Part shown: piece after piece, positions 56,650-64,000 of the stretch
Layout: the number at the start of each line of letters is the position of its first letter
Numbering within the stretch: position 1 is the stretch's first letter
Source: Roseiarcus sp963835215
GTDB lineage: Bacteria > Pseudomonadota > Alphaproteobacteria > Rhizobiales > Beijerinckiaceae
Assembly (NCBI GenBank): GCA_963835215.1
Contig: CAWIES010000004.1
Coordinates: forward strand, 62,001 to 126,000
Length of the DNA: 64,000 nt
Direction of reading: 5' to 3'
Position numbers and translations under genes: made by a program
The notes under the pieces: model-generated
What the model saw: the letters and a program-made list of their open reading frames with translations, nothing else
Told to the model about the DNA's origin: nothing
Database searches by the model: none

Positions 56650-57419
56650 CCCGCGCCCTTCGCGCCCTGATCGCGCCCGCCGTGGCGACGCTGATCGGCG
56701 TCGCGCTGCTCGTCGCCTTGGGAAACTGGCAGTTGCGTCGCCTCGCCTGGAAGGAGGCGCTGATCGCGGCGGTCGAAACCCGCTCTCATGCGCCCCCCGT
56801 CGATGCGCCAACCGAGGCCGAGTGGCCGCGCCTCGATCCCGCCGACTACGAATATCGTCACGTGCGGCTCACCGGCGCGTTCGAGCGCGACAAGCAGGTT
56901 CTCGTCTTTCGCGCGCTTTCCGATCCGCGCGGGCGCTACGGCGGGCAGGGCGATCTGGTGCTGACGCCGCTGCGCCTTGCCGATGGGTCGGTCGTGCTGG
57001 TCGATCGCGGCTTCGTTCCGGACGCGAGCAAAGCGGCGGCCGATGACGTCGGCGGCGGGCAGACGACGGTGACCGGACTGATGCGCGCCAGCGAAGCGCG
57101 CAACTGGTTCACGCCGGCCGACGATCCCGCCAAGGGGCAATGGTTCACCCGCGACATCTCGGCCATCGCCAGCGCCGAGGCGCTGACGCGGGTCGCGCCG
57201 TTCATCGTCGACGCCGACGCCGGCGCCGCTCCCGACGCGCTGCCGGAGGGCGGCGAGACGATCCTCGCCTTTCCCAACAATCATTTCTCCTATGCGCTGA
57301 CCTGGTACGGGCTCGCGGCGGCGTTGATTGGCGTCTTCGGCGCGTTCGCGGCCTCGCGCCTGCGCGCGGGAGACGATTTGGGCGAGGATCCCGCCGTCAG
57401 CGACAAAATTGAATCGTGA
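56646..57419 (+). CDS. SURF1 family oxidase assembly protein
   Basis: 257 residues from GTG 56646. Spans at both ends (VATLIGVALLVALGNWQLRR and FSYALTWYGLAAALIGVFGA) with a soluble loop between. GNWQLRRLAWKEALI, DYEYRHVRLTGAF, VLVDRGFVP and NNHFSYALTWYGLA are SURF1 hallmarks. It helps haem a insertion. Last gene of the cox row. Confidence 0.93.
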   Translation: MTRALRALIAPAVATLIGVALLVALGNWQLRRLAWKEALIAAVETRSHAPPVDAPTEAEWPRLDPADYEYRHVRLTGAFERDKQVLVFRALSDPRGRYGGQGDLVLTPLRLADGSVVLVDRGFVPDASKAAADDVGGGQTTVTGLMRASEARNWFTPADDPAKGQWFTRDISAIASAEALTRVAPFIVDADAGAAPDALPEGGETILAFPNNHFSYALTWYGLAAALIGVFGAFAASRLRAGDDLGEDPAVSDKIES

Positions 57420-57462
57420 CTGGAAAATAAAACCAAGTCTAAGCTGACTTTGGGGGGTCACG

Positions 57463-58890
57463 ATGGAGCGGTTCGCTACAAATTCATTGCGCGGTCCACC
57501 GCCGATCTTCAGCGGAATTTCGTCCTGGAGCCGCTATCTCCACTATCTTAGAGACCCGCTGGACTTCTTTGCTTCGACGCAGCGTGACCACGGCCCGATG
57601 ACCGCGCTGGGAAATCCGGTGCCGCTGGCGCCGGGCAAACGACGGTTCATCCTCACCTCGGGCGCTCAGTACAACCGCATCGTCTTGGGACGAACGGATC
57701 TGTTCCGCCCCGGCGGCCAAGTGCTGCGCGGTCCGAGGAGCTCGGCGCACTACCGCATCCGTCAGGGCCTGTTTTCGATGTACGGCGCGCATCAGACCGC
57801 CGATCGCCGGATGATGCAGCCGCCATTTCTCAAGCCGGTGATGGCGACCTACCTGGGCGCGATGTCGCAGCTCGTCGACACATTCATCGACCGCTGGCGC
57901 GAGTTCGAACACGTCGACATGTACGAGGAAATGCGCACGCTCTCGAATTGGGTGGCCGCCCATTTGCTGTTCGGTTCGGACAACTTTCACAACTCGCGGC
58001 GCTTTGGCGAGGCGATCGAGCAATGGCTTCTGCTCGATTCCGCCGCGCGCGCAAGACTTTCGGTCATCGACATTCCCGGCTCGACCTTCAGCCGCGTGCT
58101 GAAGAAGGCCGAGGAGGTCGAGGCGATGATGAAGGCGGAAATCCAGCGCAAGCGCGACGCAGCCGCCGGCGGCTCCGACGTGCTGTCGATCCTGATCGAC
58201 GCGGCCGCCAAGGACCCCGCTGCGCTGCCGGAATGGCGCCTGATCGCGCACGCGGTGATCCTCTACGCCGCCAGTTTCGAGACCACCGCCAACGCGCTCG
58301 CCTGGACGCTGTTTCTGATCGCGCAGCATCCCGAGATCGCCGCCGACCTGCACGAGGAAATCGAGCAGGGGGTGACGAATTGGCCGCCCGACTATCGAAC
58401 GCTCGACGAACTGCCGCTGCTTGACGGCGTGCTCAAGGAATCGATGCGGTTGCTGCCCCCCGTCGCCTACACGTTTCGCACGCCGATGGAGCCGGTCGAG
58501 ATCGACGGTTTGACGTTAGGTATCAAAGACAAGATTCTCTTGGCGCATTACCTCACGCATCGCGATCCGACGGTCTTTCCAAATCCCAATCGCTTCGATC
58601 CCAAGCGATGGTTCGAGGCGAAGCCCGACCCGTACGAATATGTCGCCTTCAGCGCCGGGCCGCGCTTGTGCCTTGGCATCAGTTTCGCGCAGCTGGAGCT
58701 CAAGCTGACGATCGCGCGGATCATGCAACGCTTCCGGCTGACGCTCGTCCCGGGTTCGCAAATCGACGCGGGGGTCCAATTGACCCTGCGGCCGGAGGGC
58801 GGCCTGCCGATGACGGTCGCGCCGCAAGACCGCAATTTCACCGCCGCGAAGATCACCGGCAACATTCACCGCATAGTCGATTTCAACTAG
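57463..58890 (+). CDS. Cytochrome P450
   Basis: 475 residues. I-helix ILYAASFETTANALAWTLFL, K-helix LKESMRLLPP (ExxR), PERF region FDPKRWFEAKPDPYEYVAFS and haem ligand Cys403 in FSAGPRLCLGISFAQLEL. No signal or membrane anchor. ATG 57463 with a GGGGGG ribosome site. It starts 43 bp after SURF1 but its content suggests a separate unit with the acyltransferase that follows. Redox partner and substrate unknown; pairing with an acyltransferase points to lipid. Confidence 0.9.
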   Translation: MERFATNSLRGPPPIFSGISSWSRYLHYLRDPLDFFASTQRDHGPMTALGNPVPLAPGKRRFILTSGAQYNRIVLGRTDLFRPGGQVLRGPRSSAHYRIRQGLFSMYGAHQTADRRMMQPPFLKPVMATYLGAMSQLVDTFIDRWREFEHVDMYEEMRTLSNWVAAHLLFGSDNFHNSRRFGEAIEQWLLLDSAARARLSVIDIPGSTFSRVLKKAEEVEAMMKAEIQRKRDAAAGGSDVLSILIDAAAKDPAALPEWRLIAHAVILYAASFETTANALAWTLFLIAQHPEIAADLHEEIEQGVTNWPPDYRTLDELPLLDGVLKESMRLLPPVAYTFRTPMEPVEIDGLTLGIKDKILLAHYLTHRDPTVFPNPNRFDPKRWFEAKPDPYEYVAFSAGPRLCLGISFAQLELKLTIARIMQRFRLTLVPGSQIDAGVQLTLRPEGGLPMTVAPQDRNFTAAKITGNIHRIVDFN

Positions 58891-58921
58891 CGCGCGTTTC
58901 GAGGCCCGAGGCGAAAGAGCG

Positions 58922-59740
58922 ATGAAAGAGACGCGCGAGGGGCTCGGGTTCAGGCTGTCCAGCAAACGCCTGCCGAAGCAGGCGACGCAGCGGGCGAACC
59001 GATTCCTGAACAGGCTGTTTGGGTTCGACACGTTCAACGAAATATTCCGCGCGCTGCCCGAATGCCCGGATTCGCAGCTCATGCAGACGGTGCTCGACGC
59101 CATGAATGTGCGCGTCGAGCGCGCCGGGGCGCCGTTAGAGGCGATCCCGCGCAGCGGCCCGCTGGTCGTCGTGTGCAACCACCCGTTTGGAATCGTCGAC
59201 GGCCTGGCGATCGGCGCCATCTTGCAGTCGATCCGCGCCGACGCCTCGCTGCTGACCGCTCACTGGCTGTCGCTGGTGCCGCGATTTCGCACGCAATATC
59301 TGATCGTGGTGGGCGCGCAGGGCGCCGGCAAGCGTCGCCGTCAGAGCGTCGCCGGCTGGCTGACGGCGCTCCAGCGGCTCAAGGGCGGCGAGGCGGTGGT
59401 GATTTTTCCCGCCGGCCGGGTCGCGCGCCTCCGCTGGGCGCGGCTTTCGGTCGCCGACGCGCCCTGGAGCCCGCACGTGGCGAGCGTCATCCGAAAGACC
59501 TCGGCGCAGGTCATCCCGGTCTTTTTCGCCGGCGGCAACAGCCGGGCCTTTTACGCCCTGTCGGCCGCGCTCCCGGCGCTTGCGAACTTCCTGCTCGCCC
59601 GGGAATTTCTCAAAAAGAAAAACGCAACCCTGCGGGTCGTGGTCGGCCAGCCGATCGCGCCAGCCAAGCTCGCCTCATTCGACACGGATCAGGCGGCGAT
59701 AGACTTCCTGCGCGCCGAGGTTGAGCGTCTCGGTCGGTGA
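58922..59740 (+). CDS. PlsC-like 1-acyl-glycerol-phosphate acyltransferase family protein
   Basis: 272 residues. Motif I VVVCNHPFGIVDGLAIG (NH-x4-D), then VGAQGAGKRRRQSVAGW, motif III GEAVVIFPAGRVAR and motif IV VIPVFFAGGNSRAFY. Members acylate lysophospholipids or related lipids at the membrane; the subgroup resembles the hemolysin-like acyltransferases. 31 bp after the P450 gene, so they likely form one transcript. Confidence 0.82.
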   Translation: MKETREGLGFRLSSKRLPKQATQRANRFLNRLFGFDTFNEIFRALPECPDSQLMQTVLDAMNVRVERAGAPLEAIPRSGPLVVVCNHPFGIVDGLAIGAILQSIRADASLLTAHWLSLVPRFRTQYLIVVGAQGAGKRRRQSVAGWLTALQRLKGGEAVVIFPAGRVARLRWARLSVADAPWSPHVASVIRKTSAQVIPVFFAGGNSRAFYALSAALPALANFLLAREFLKKKNATLRVVVGQPIAPAKLASFDTDQAAIDFLRAEVERLGR

Positions 59741-59760
59741 GGGGCGGGGGGCGATGGAGA

Positions 59761-59836
59761 TGGTGGGCGCTAGAGGGATTGAACCTCTGACCCCTTCCAT
59801 GTCAAGGAAGTGCTCTACCGCTGAGCTAAGCGCCCA
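59761..59836 (-). tRNA. tRNA-Val (anticodon GAC)
   Basis: 76 nt on the minus strand with encoded CCA. Acceptor arms TGGGCGC / GCGCCCA, D arm AGCTCAGCGGTAGAGC, anticodon stem-loop CTTCC-TTGACAT-GGAAG with GAC, T arm AGAGG-TTCAATC-CCTCT. Complete and regular. No integrase gene or duplicate 3' end nearby. Confidence 0.95.
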
Positions 59837-59925
59837 ACTCCATCGCGAGTGGGCGGGGTATAAACAATCGCGCCACCCCACGCAATGGCGTTTTGGCGGG
59901 AAACCACGCGATCACGCAACCGGCC

Positions 59926-60423
59926 ATGAGCCACGAACTGACGCTGCGCCGCGCCCTCGCCGACGATCTCGGCGCGATCATGGCGATCGAGCGCATGCCG
60001 GGCTTCGAGCGCTGGGTCGGGCGCTCGAGCGAGAGCGAGCATCGCGAGATGATGGCGGGGGCGAGCTACGCGTATCTGGTCGCGGAGTCCTCGGGCGCCA
60101 TCGTTGCTTTCGCCATCCTGCGCGATCTTCACGATCCGCACGGCAATCTCTATCTCAAGCGGATCGCCGTCGCGCAGACCGACGCCGGCCTCGGCAGCGC
60201 GTTCCTCGCGCTCATCGCGGCCTGGGCGTTCGGCCACGAGCGGGTCCACCGCTTCTGGCTCGACTGTTTCGCCCATAATTTGCGCGCGCAGCGCGTCTAC
60301 GAGAAACTTGGCTTCGCGCGCGAGGGATTGCTGCGCGAAGCCTTTCTTGGCGCCGACGGCGTGCGGCGGGACTTGACGCTGATGTCGCTGACGCGGCCGC
60401 GATGGGCCGTGCGCAGCGGTTGA
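59926..60423 (+). CDS. GNAT-family N-acetyltransferase
   Basis: 165 residues from ATG 59926. LTLRRALADDLGAIMAIER, then YLKRIAVAQTDAGLGSAFL (acetyl-CoA binding V-x4-G-x-GS) and FWLDCFAHNLRAQRVYEKLG, FAREGLLREAFLGADG. The N-x-RA-x-x-VYEKLGF block is typical for RimI/RimJ-like enzymes. Substrate unknown. Confidence 0.85.
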   Translation: MSHELTLRRALADDLGAIMAIERMPGFERWVGRSSESEHREMMAGASYAYLVAESSGAIVAFAILRDLHDPHGNLYLKRIAVAQTDAGLGSAFLALIAAWAFGHERVHRFWLDCFAHNLRAQRVYEKLGFAREGLLREAFLGADGVRRDLTLMSLTRPRWAVRSG

Positions 60424-60430
60424 ATTGCTT

Positions 60431-62092
60431 TCACCGCTCGCGGCGTTCCAGCACGATCAGCGATCCCATGACTGGCGCGTTGGCCTCCGTGCGCAGCACC
60501 GTGCGCTGCTCCGTCCGAACGACGAACCAGGGCCCAGCTTTGGCGCGCAGCGCGCGCACGCTATGGGCGAAGCGGCCCGAAGGCAGCAGCGCGTAGGAGG
60601 CTTCCTCGGTCGTCTCGACGTTGAAGGCGACCAGCGCGCCCGGCGCCGTGACGTGCGCCGCGGCGCGCAGGAATGCGCCGAGGTCGCCAAGATAAATGAG
60701 CGCGTCGGCGGCGAAGAGGAGATCGAAACGTTCCTCGCTCTGCTCGAGAAACGCGATCATGTCCCCTTCGACCAGACGATCGTAGAGATTGCGGTTCGCC
60801 GCCTTTTCGAGCATGCGCGGCGACAGATCGACGCCGACAAGACGCGTTCGTCCGGGGCGCAGGCGCGGTCCGGCAAGGCCGGTGCCGCAGCCAAGATCGA
60901 GGACGCGCGGCAGCTCGCGCCCATAGCTTTCGACAATGGCGACAAGCTTTTCGGGCACATCGTAGCCGAGCACTTCGACCAGCTGCTTGTCGAAGGTCTC
61001 GGCGAAACGGTCGAAATAGGCGACGAGATAGTCACTCGGCGCGCGATCGAACTTCTCGCCGGCCACGGCGTCGAACAGATAACGCTGAATCGGATCGCTG
61101 CGCACTTTGGTCATCCGCGAGCGGCCAAGGCGGATCGCGGTCGCGCGGTGGCCGTAGGCGGTGAGCAGCGAGAAGGCGGTGCCGACCACCGTCTCCGCCT
61201 CCTCGGCGTGAGCGCCCGCCGCAGCCGCGTAAGCGGCGAACGCAGCGGTCTCGTCGTCGGCGATGAGGGTTTCGAGAAACCGCGCCAGGGCGTAGCGGCG
61301 CACCAGCTTACGGTCGATCAGGTTTCCTCCGGCGATCTGCGCGCCGAGTTCGCGCGCCGCGCCGGCGAAATCGCCGGTGAAGAACAACGCCTGGCCCAGA
61401 CCGGCGCGGATCAGCGCGTTCTGGCAGCCGGCGGCGAGGGCGCGCCGCCAATGCACCACCGCTTCCGCATAGCGGCGCTGTTCGAAGCAAAGAAGCCCGA
61501 GGCCAAAGGCGGCTTCGCCGAGCTGCGGGTCATGCTGAAGCGCCGCCGAAAAGGCGCGTTCGGCGCCGGCCGGATCGGCGAGAGCGTTGGCGACCAGGGC
61601 GAGGCCCAGCCAGCCGCGCGCAAAGCGCGGTTCGAGCGCGACGACGCGCTCGAAAACCGGACGCGCTTCGACCGGATTGCCGCTCGCGTGCAATGTCGAA
61701 GCAAGATCGAGCCACAAGGCGGCGTCGTCGAGGGCGAGGGCCGCAGCCGTGGCGAGAACGACGCTGGCGGTGAGCGGATTGCCCATCGACCATTGCGTCA
61801 GGCCAAATCGCCGCAGCGCGTTGGCGGGCGCGGCGCCTTGCTGGAAGAGCGCGTCGAGCGGGGGGCTGGTGGCGCGCCAAATGGCGATGCGGTCGGCGAT
61901 TTGGGCGGCGTCGAGCCGCGCGATGAGCGAGGGCAGGGGAGCCTCGCCCCCGCTTGCCGGAGCCAGGAGCCCAACGGCCTCATCGAGACCGGCGTCGGTT
62001 TCCAGCCAGGCGCGCGCCGCCGCGCTCGAACTCGGCGATCCTGCACGCCCATGCGTTGCTGACGAAACGCTTCTCGACATGGGCTTCTCCAT
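60431..62092 (-). CDS. TPR-repeat SAM-dependent methyltransferase
   Basis: 553 residues from ATG 62092. The first 330 residues are TPR-like repeats (ALWLDLASTLHASGNPVEAR; GWLGLALVANALADPAGAER; AAFGLGLLCFEQRRYAEAVV). The C-terminal part is a class I methyltransferase: VLDLGCGTGLAGPRLRPGR, LVGVDLSPRMLEKAANRNLY, FDLLFAADALIYLGDLGAF. Methyl acceptor unknown. Convergent with the acetyltransferase gene. Confidence 0.85.
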   Translation of the reverse strand: MEKPMSRSVSSATHGRAGSPSSSAAARAWLETDAGLDEAVGLLAPASGGEAPLPSLIARLDAAQIADRIAIWRATSPPLDALFQQGAAPANALRRFGLTQWSMGNPLTASVVLATAAALALDDAALWLDLASTLHASGNPVEARPVFERVVALEPRFARGWLGLALVANALADPAGAERAFSAALQHDPQLGEAAFGLGLLCFEQRRYAEAVVHWRRALAAGCQNALIRAGLGQALFFTGDFAGAARELGAQIAGGNLIDRKLVRRYALARFLETLIADDETAAFAAYAAAAGAHAEEAETVVGTAFSLLTAYGHRATAIRLGRSRMTKVRSDPIQRYLFDAVAGEKFDRAPSDYLVAYFDRFAETFDKQLVEVLGYDVPEKLVAIVESYGRELPRVLDLGCGTGLAGPRLRPGRTRLVGVDLSPRMLEKAANRNLYDRLVEGDMIAFLEQSEERFDLLFAADALIYLGDLGAFLRAAAHVTAPGALVAFNVETTEEASYALLPSGRFAHSVRALRAKAGPWFVVRTEQRTVLRTEANAPVMGSLIVLERRER

Positions 62093-62186
62093 TGGCGACG
62101 CTGTTCGCGCCAGATTGGAGAGCGAGGGTGGCGTTCCAGACTGGCGCGGGCCTGACTTCGCCGAAGGCGCGGGGTCGACGCCCCGT

Positions 62187-63653
62187 TCAGGCGGGGCGCG
62201 GGTCGGCGGCGGGAGGCTGGGACGCGGGCCCAGCGTGAGGGGCCAACCAGGGTAGCCGGAGCGTGGCGAGGAACAGCAGCGCGTGCAGGGCGCAGAGCAG
62301 GCTGAACGCCGCGACGAAGGCGCCTGACGTCGATGCGGGATCTGGCGTCGAGGCGAGCCGCCAGCCAAGGAAGGCCGCGCAGAGCGTCGTCAGCGTCGGG
62401 CCGCCGAGGCGCTGAACGATGTTCATCGCGGTCGTCGCCATCGGCAGGTCTTGGCGCGCCACCGACGCGTAGCCCGAGGCGATCGAGGGAATGCCGATGG
62501 CGCTGACGCCAACGCCGCGAATGAACAGGCTCGCCGCCAGGACGGGGACGACGAGGCCGTGCTCAGCCAAAAAGACCAGCGGCAGAGTTCCCGCCAGAGC
62601 CAAGAGCGCGCCGCACCCGGCGAGCTTGCGAATGCCGAACCGCTTCGTAAGGCGGCCCAAGAACGGATATGTGCACATCATGCCCAGGCCGAGCGGCGCG
62701 AGCAGCCAGCCGGTTTGGCTTGGCGACAGGCCGCAGGCGCGCACCAGATAGATCGGGATCAGCATCTGGCCGGCGAAGGCGACGCCGTTGAGCATGAACA
62801 TGGCCGCGATCGAAGCGGAGAACCCCTTGCCCGCGAGCAGCCGCAGGTCGATCAAAGCGGCGTCGCCCTTGGCTTTTGCGTTGCGGTAAAACAGCGCGAA
62901 CATGACGATGGCGAGGACCAGCGCCGCGGCGCCAATCGGGTCATCCAGATGGTCCGAGCCATAGAGGAACAGCACGAGCGCCGGCGACAGCAGGGCGAGG
63001 CCGGCGAGGTCCAGGCTGCGCGGGCGCGTCTCTTCCCGATCGTTGGGCAGGAATGCCCCAGCGAGCGCAAGCGCGAGGACGCCGACCGGCAGGTTGATCA
63101 AAAAAAGCCAGCGCCAGGACGCGAACTGGAGGATGGCGCCGGCGACGACGGGGCCGAGCAGCGGCGCCAGCAGCAACGGCAGAACGGCGACGCTCATGAC
63201 CTGCGTCATGTGTTTGCCGGCGGCGCGGGCGATCATCATTTGCGCCATCGGCGCCAGCAGTCCGCCGCTCATGCCCTGCAAGATGCGGAAGGCAATCAGC
63301 GAATTCGCCGACCATGCCGAGCCGCACAGGGCCGAAGAGAGCGTGAAGGCGGCAAAGCACCAGAGATAGAGCGCCTTCGCGCCGATGCGATCGACGAGCC
63401 AGCCGCTGAGCGGCAGCATCAGCGCCAGCGCCAGCAGATAGCCGCTCGTCACCCATTGGATCGCCGAAAGGCTGACGTTGAGATCGGCGGCGAGGCTGGC
63501 GAGCGACACATTGACGACCGTGGCGTCGAGTTGCGCCATGAAGGAGCCAATCGCCGCGACGCAGACCACTTTCCAAATGCCAGGCGCGAGCCGATCGGCG
63601 CGATTGTCGCCGTCGGACGAAGCTGAACCGCTAACCCTCGATGACTCACTCAT
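62187..63653 (-). CDS. MFS drug-efflux transporter, DHA2 (EmrB/QacA) family
   Basis: 488 residues with about 14 spans. FMAQLDATVVNVSLASLAAD, QWVTSGYLLALALMLPLSGW, LVDRIGAKALYLWCFAAFTL (motif A), FRILQGMSGGLLAPMAQMMI, LLGPVVAGAILQFASWRWLF (motif C) and LINLPVGVLALALA. Expected to export toxic compounds with proton import. Its ATG overlaps the stop of the isochorismatase-family gene (ATGA), so the two may form an operon. Confidence 0.9.
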   Translation of the reverse strand: MSESSRVSGSASSDGDNRADRLAPGIWKVVCVAAIGSFMAQLDATVVNVSLASLAADLNVSLSAIQWVTSGYLLALALMLPLSGWLVDRIGAKALYLWCFAAFTLSSALCGSAWSANSLIAFRILQGMSGGLLAPMAQMMIARAAGKHMTQVMSVAVLPLLLAPLLGPVVAGAILQFASWRWLFLINLPVGVLALALAGAFLPNDREETRPRSLDLAGLALLSPALVLFLYGSDHLDDPIGAAALVLAIVMFALFYRNAKAKGDAALIDLRLLAGKGFSASIAAMFMLNGVAFAGQMLIPIYLVRACGLSPSQTGWLLAPLGLGMMCTYPFLGRLTKRFGIRKLAGCGALLALAGTLPLVFLAEHGLVVPVLAASLFIRGVGVSAIGIPSIASGYASVARQDLPMATTAMNIVQRLGGPTLTTLCAAFLGWRLASTPDPASTSGAFVAAFSLLCALHALLFLATLRLPWLAPHAGPASQPPAADPRPA

Positions 63654-64000
63654 GCGCGATCGAGCAGCTCGACAATCTCGCGGGCAGACCCGGTTTCGCT
63701 CAAGCGCGGAAAGATCCGGGTGACGCTATTGTCATGCGCCTCGGGAACTCATGTCGGTGATGGCGTCGAGCGCCACCGTTACGTTGAACCCGAGTTCATA
63801 TGCGTAGCGGGCGGTCGATTCGACGCCGATGCTGGTGGCGACGCCGGCGAGGACCACCTGGGTGACCCCAAGCGCCTTCAGTTTTGCCGCGAGGTCGGTG
63901 TTGGTGAAAGCGCCCCACGTCTTCTTGCTCACCCGCACGTCGCCCGGCTGCGCGTTCAACTCGGGCGCGAGATCGGCCCAATCCGCCGGCAGGCCTGCGA
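63650..64000 (-). CDS. Isochorismatase-family hydrolase, 5' end outside the window, one frameshift
   Basis: The visible part runs ADWADLAPELNAQPGDVRVS, KKTWGAFTNTDLAAKLKALG, QVVLAGVATSIGVESTARYA, GFNVTVALDAITDM. A one-base shift near 63745 leads on to PEAHDNSVTRIFPRL and SAREIVELLDRA, ending at 63650. K (SKKTWGAF) matches the catalytic Lys, but the usual Cys after G-x-A-T-x-x is Gly here (ATSIGVES), as in some relatives whose activity is not known. N-terminal Asp lies off the edge. Confidence 0.75.

Noticed and set aside
53470..56811. Long minus-strand open frames opposite ctaB and coxC
   Set aside because: Low-complexity His/Arg/Asp/Glu-rich antisense frames without any domain; the plus-strand genes are secure.
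59761..59836. tRNA-Val as attachment site of the phage cluster
   Set aside because: It is 28 kb from the terminase, with intact housekeeping operons between, and no duplicated 3' end is seen.

Overview
The window is GC-rich DNA from an alphaproteobacterium, most likely of the order Hyphomicrobiales (Rhizobiales). This is inferred from gene content, not from a marker gene: a homospermidine synthase, a coxB-coxA-ctaB-coxF-ctaG-coxC-DUF983-SURF1 row, an IalB-family protein, several intergenic palindromic repeats of rhizobial style, and a gene-transfer-agent-like tail module. The left end has the 3' part of a secreted trypsin-like protease gene and a RelE/Xre toxin-antitoxin pair with a perfect inverted operator.

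From about 1.8 to 31.2 kb, almost all genes are on the minus strand and form one phage-like particle cluster, read from 31 kb down to 1.8 kb: small and large terminase, prohead protease, major capsid protein, head-tail connector, HK97-gp10-like protein, DUF3168, portal, major tail protein, tail assembly protein, tape measure, TIM-barrel/DUF2460 protein, a second DUF2460, DUF2163, NlpC/P60, host-specificity protein and tail fibre. The tail half follows the order of RcGTA-type gene transfer agents. No integrase, repressor, replication, lysis or att site was seen. I therefore call it a GTA-like or relic prophage cluster.

The row is repeatedly interrupted by co-oriented conflict genes. The portal carries a C-terminal nuclease-like tip after a conserved linker, followed by an NTF2-fold immunity gene, and further down by a second NTF2-fold immunity gene, a start-less duplicate of the portal tip with a different Cys-rich ending, and three copies of a small helical protein. 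Other inserts are a RES/Xre toxin-antitoxin pair, an AbiEii-type pair, a gene with the KYSPDQPR linker, and two DUF6572 genes, one of them preceded in frame by a piece of the prohead protease. A complete CdiA-CT-like toxin and CdiI immunity pair, using the same type of linker, lies 5 kb beyond the terminase. Together these look like a polymorphic toxin system built on phage structural proteins, with silent cassettes for tip exchange.

The right half is ordinary chromosome: a small membrane protein, dapD, homospermidine synthase, an LLM-type oxidoreductase, the toxin pair, 5-oxoprolinase, an aldo/keto reductase, a HAD phosphatase, a glycine-cleavage operon (gcvT-H-PA-PB) behind a tandem glycine riboswitch, two exported proteins, the cytochrome c oxidase operon, a cytochrome P450 with an acyltransferase, tRNA-Val(GAC), an acetyltransferase, a TPR-methyltransferase, an MFS exporter and a partial isochorismatase-family hydrolase.

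Caution: many genes between 6.1 and 13.5 kb, and a few elsewhere (terminase small subunit, capsid, DUF3168, gcvPB, isochorismatase), are broken by single-base indels although the sequence between breaks reads as intact protein. Uncorrected assembly error is the simplest explanation, but real decay of the phage cluster cannot be excluded. Coordinates of these genes span all their fragments.
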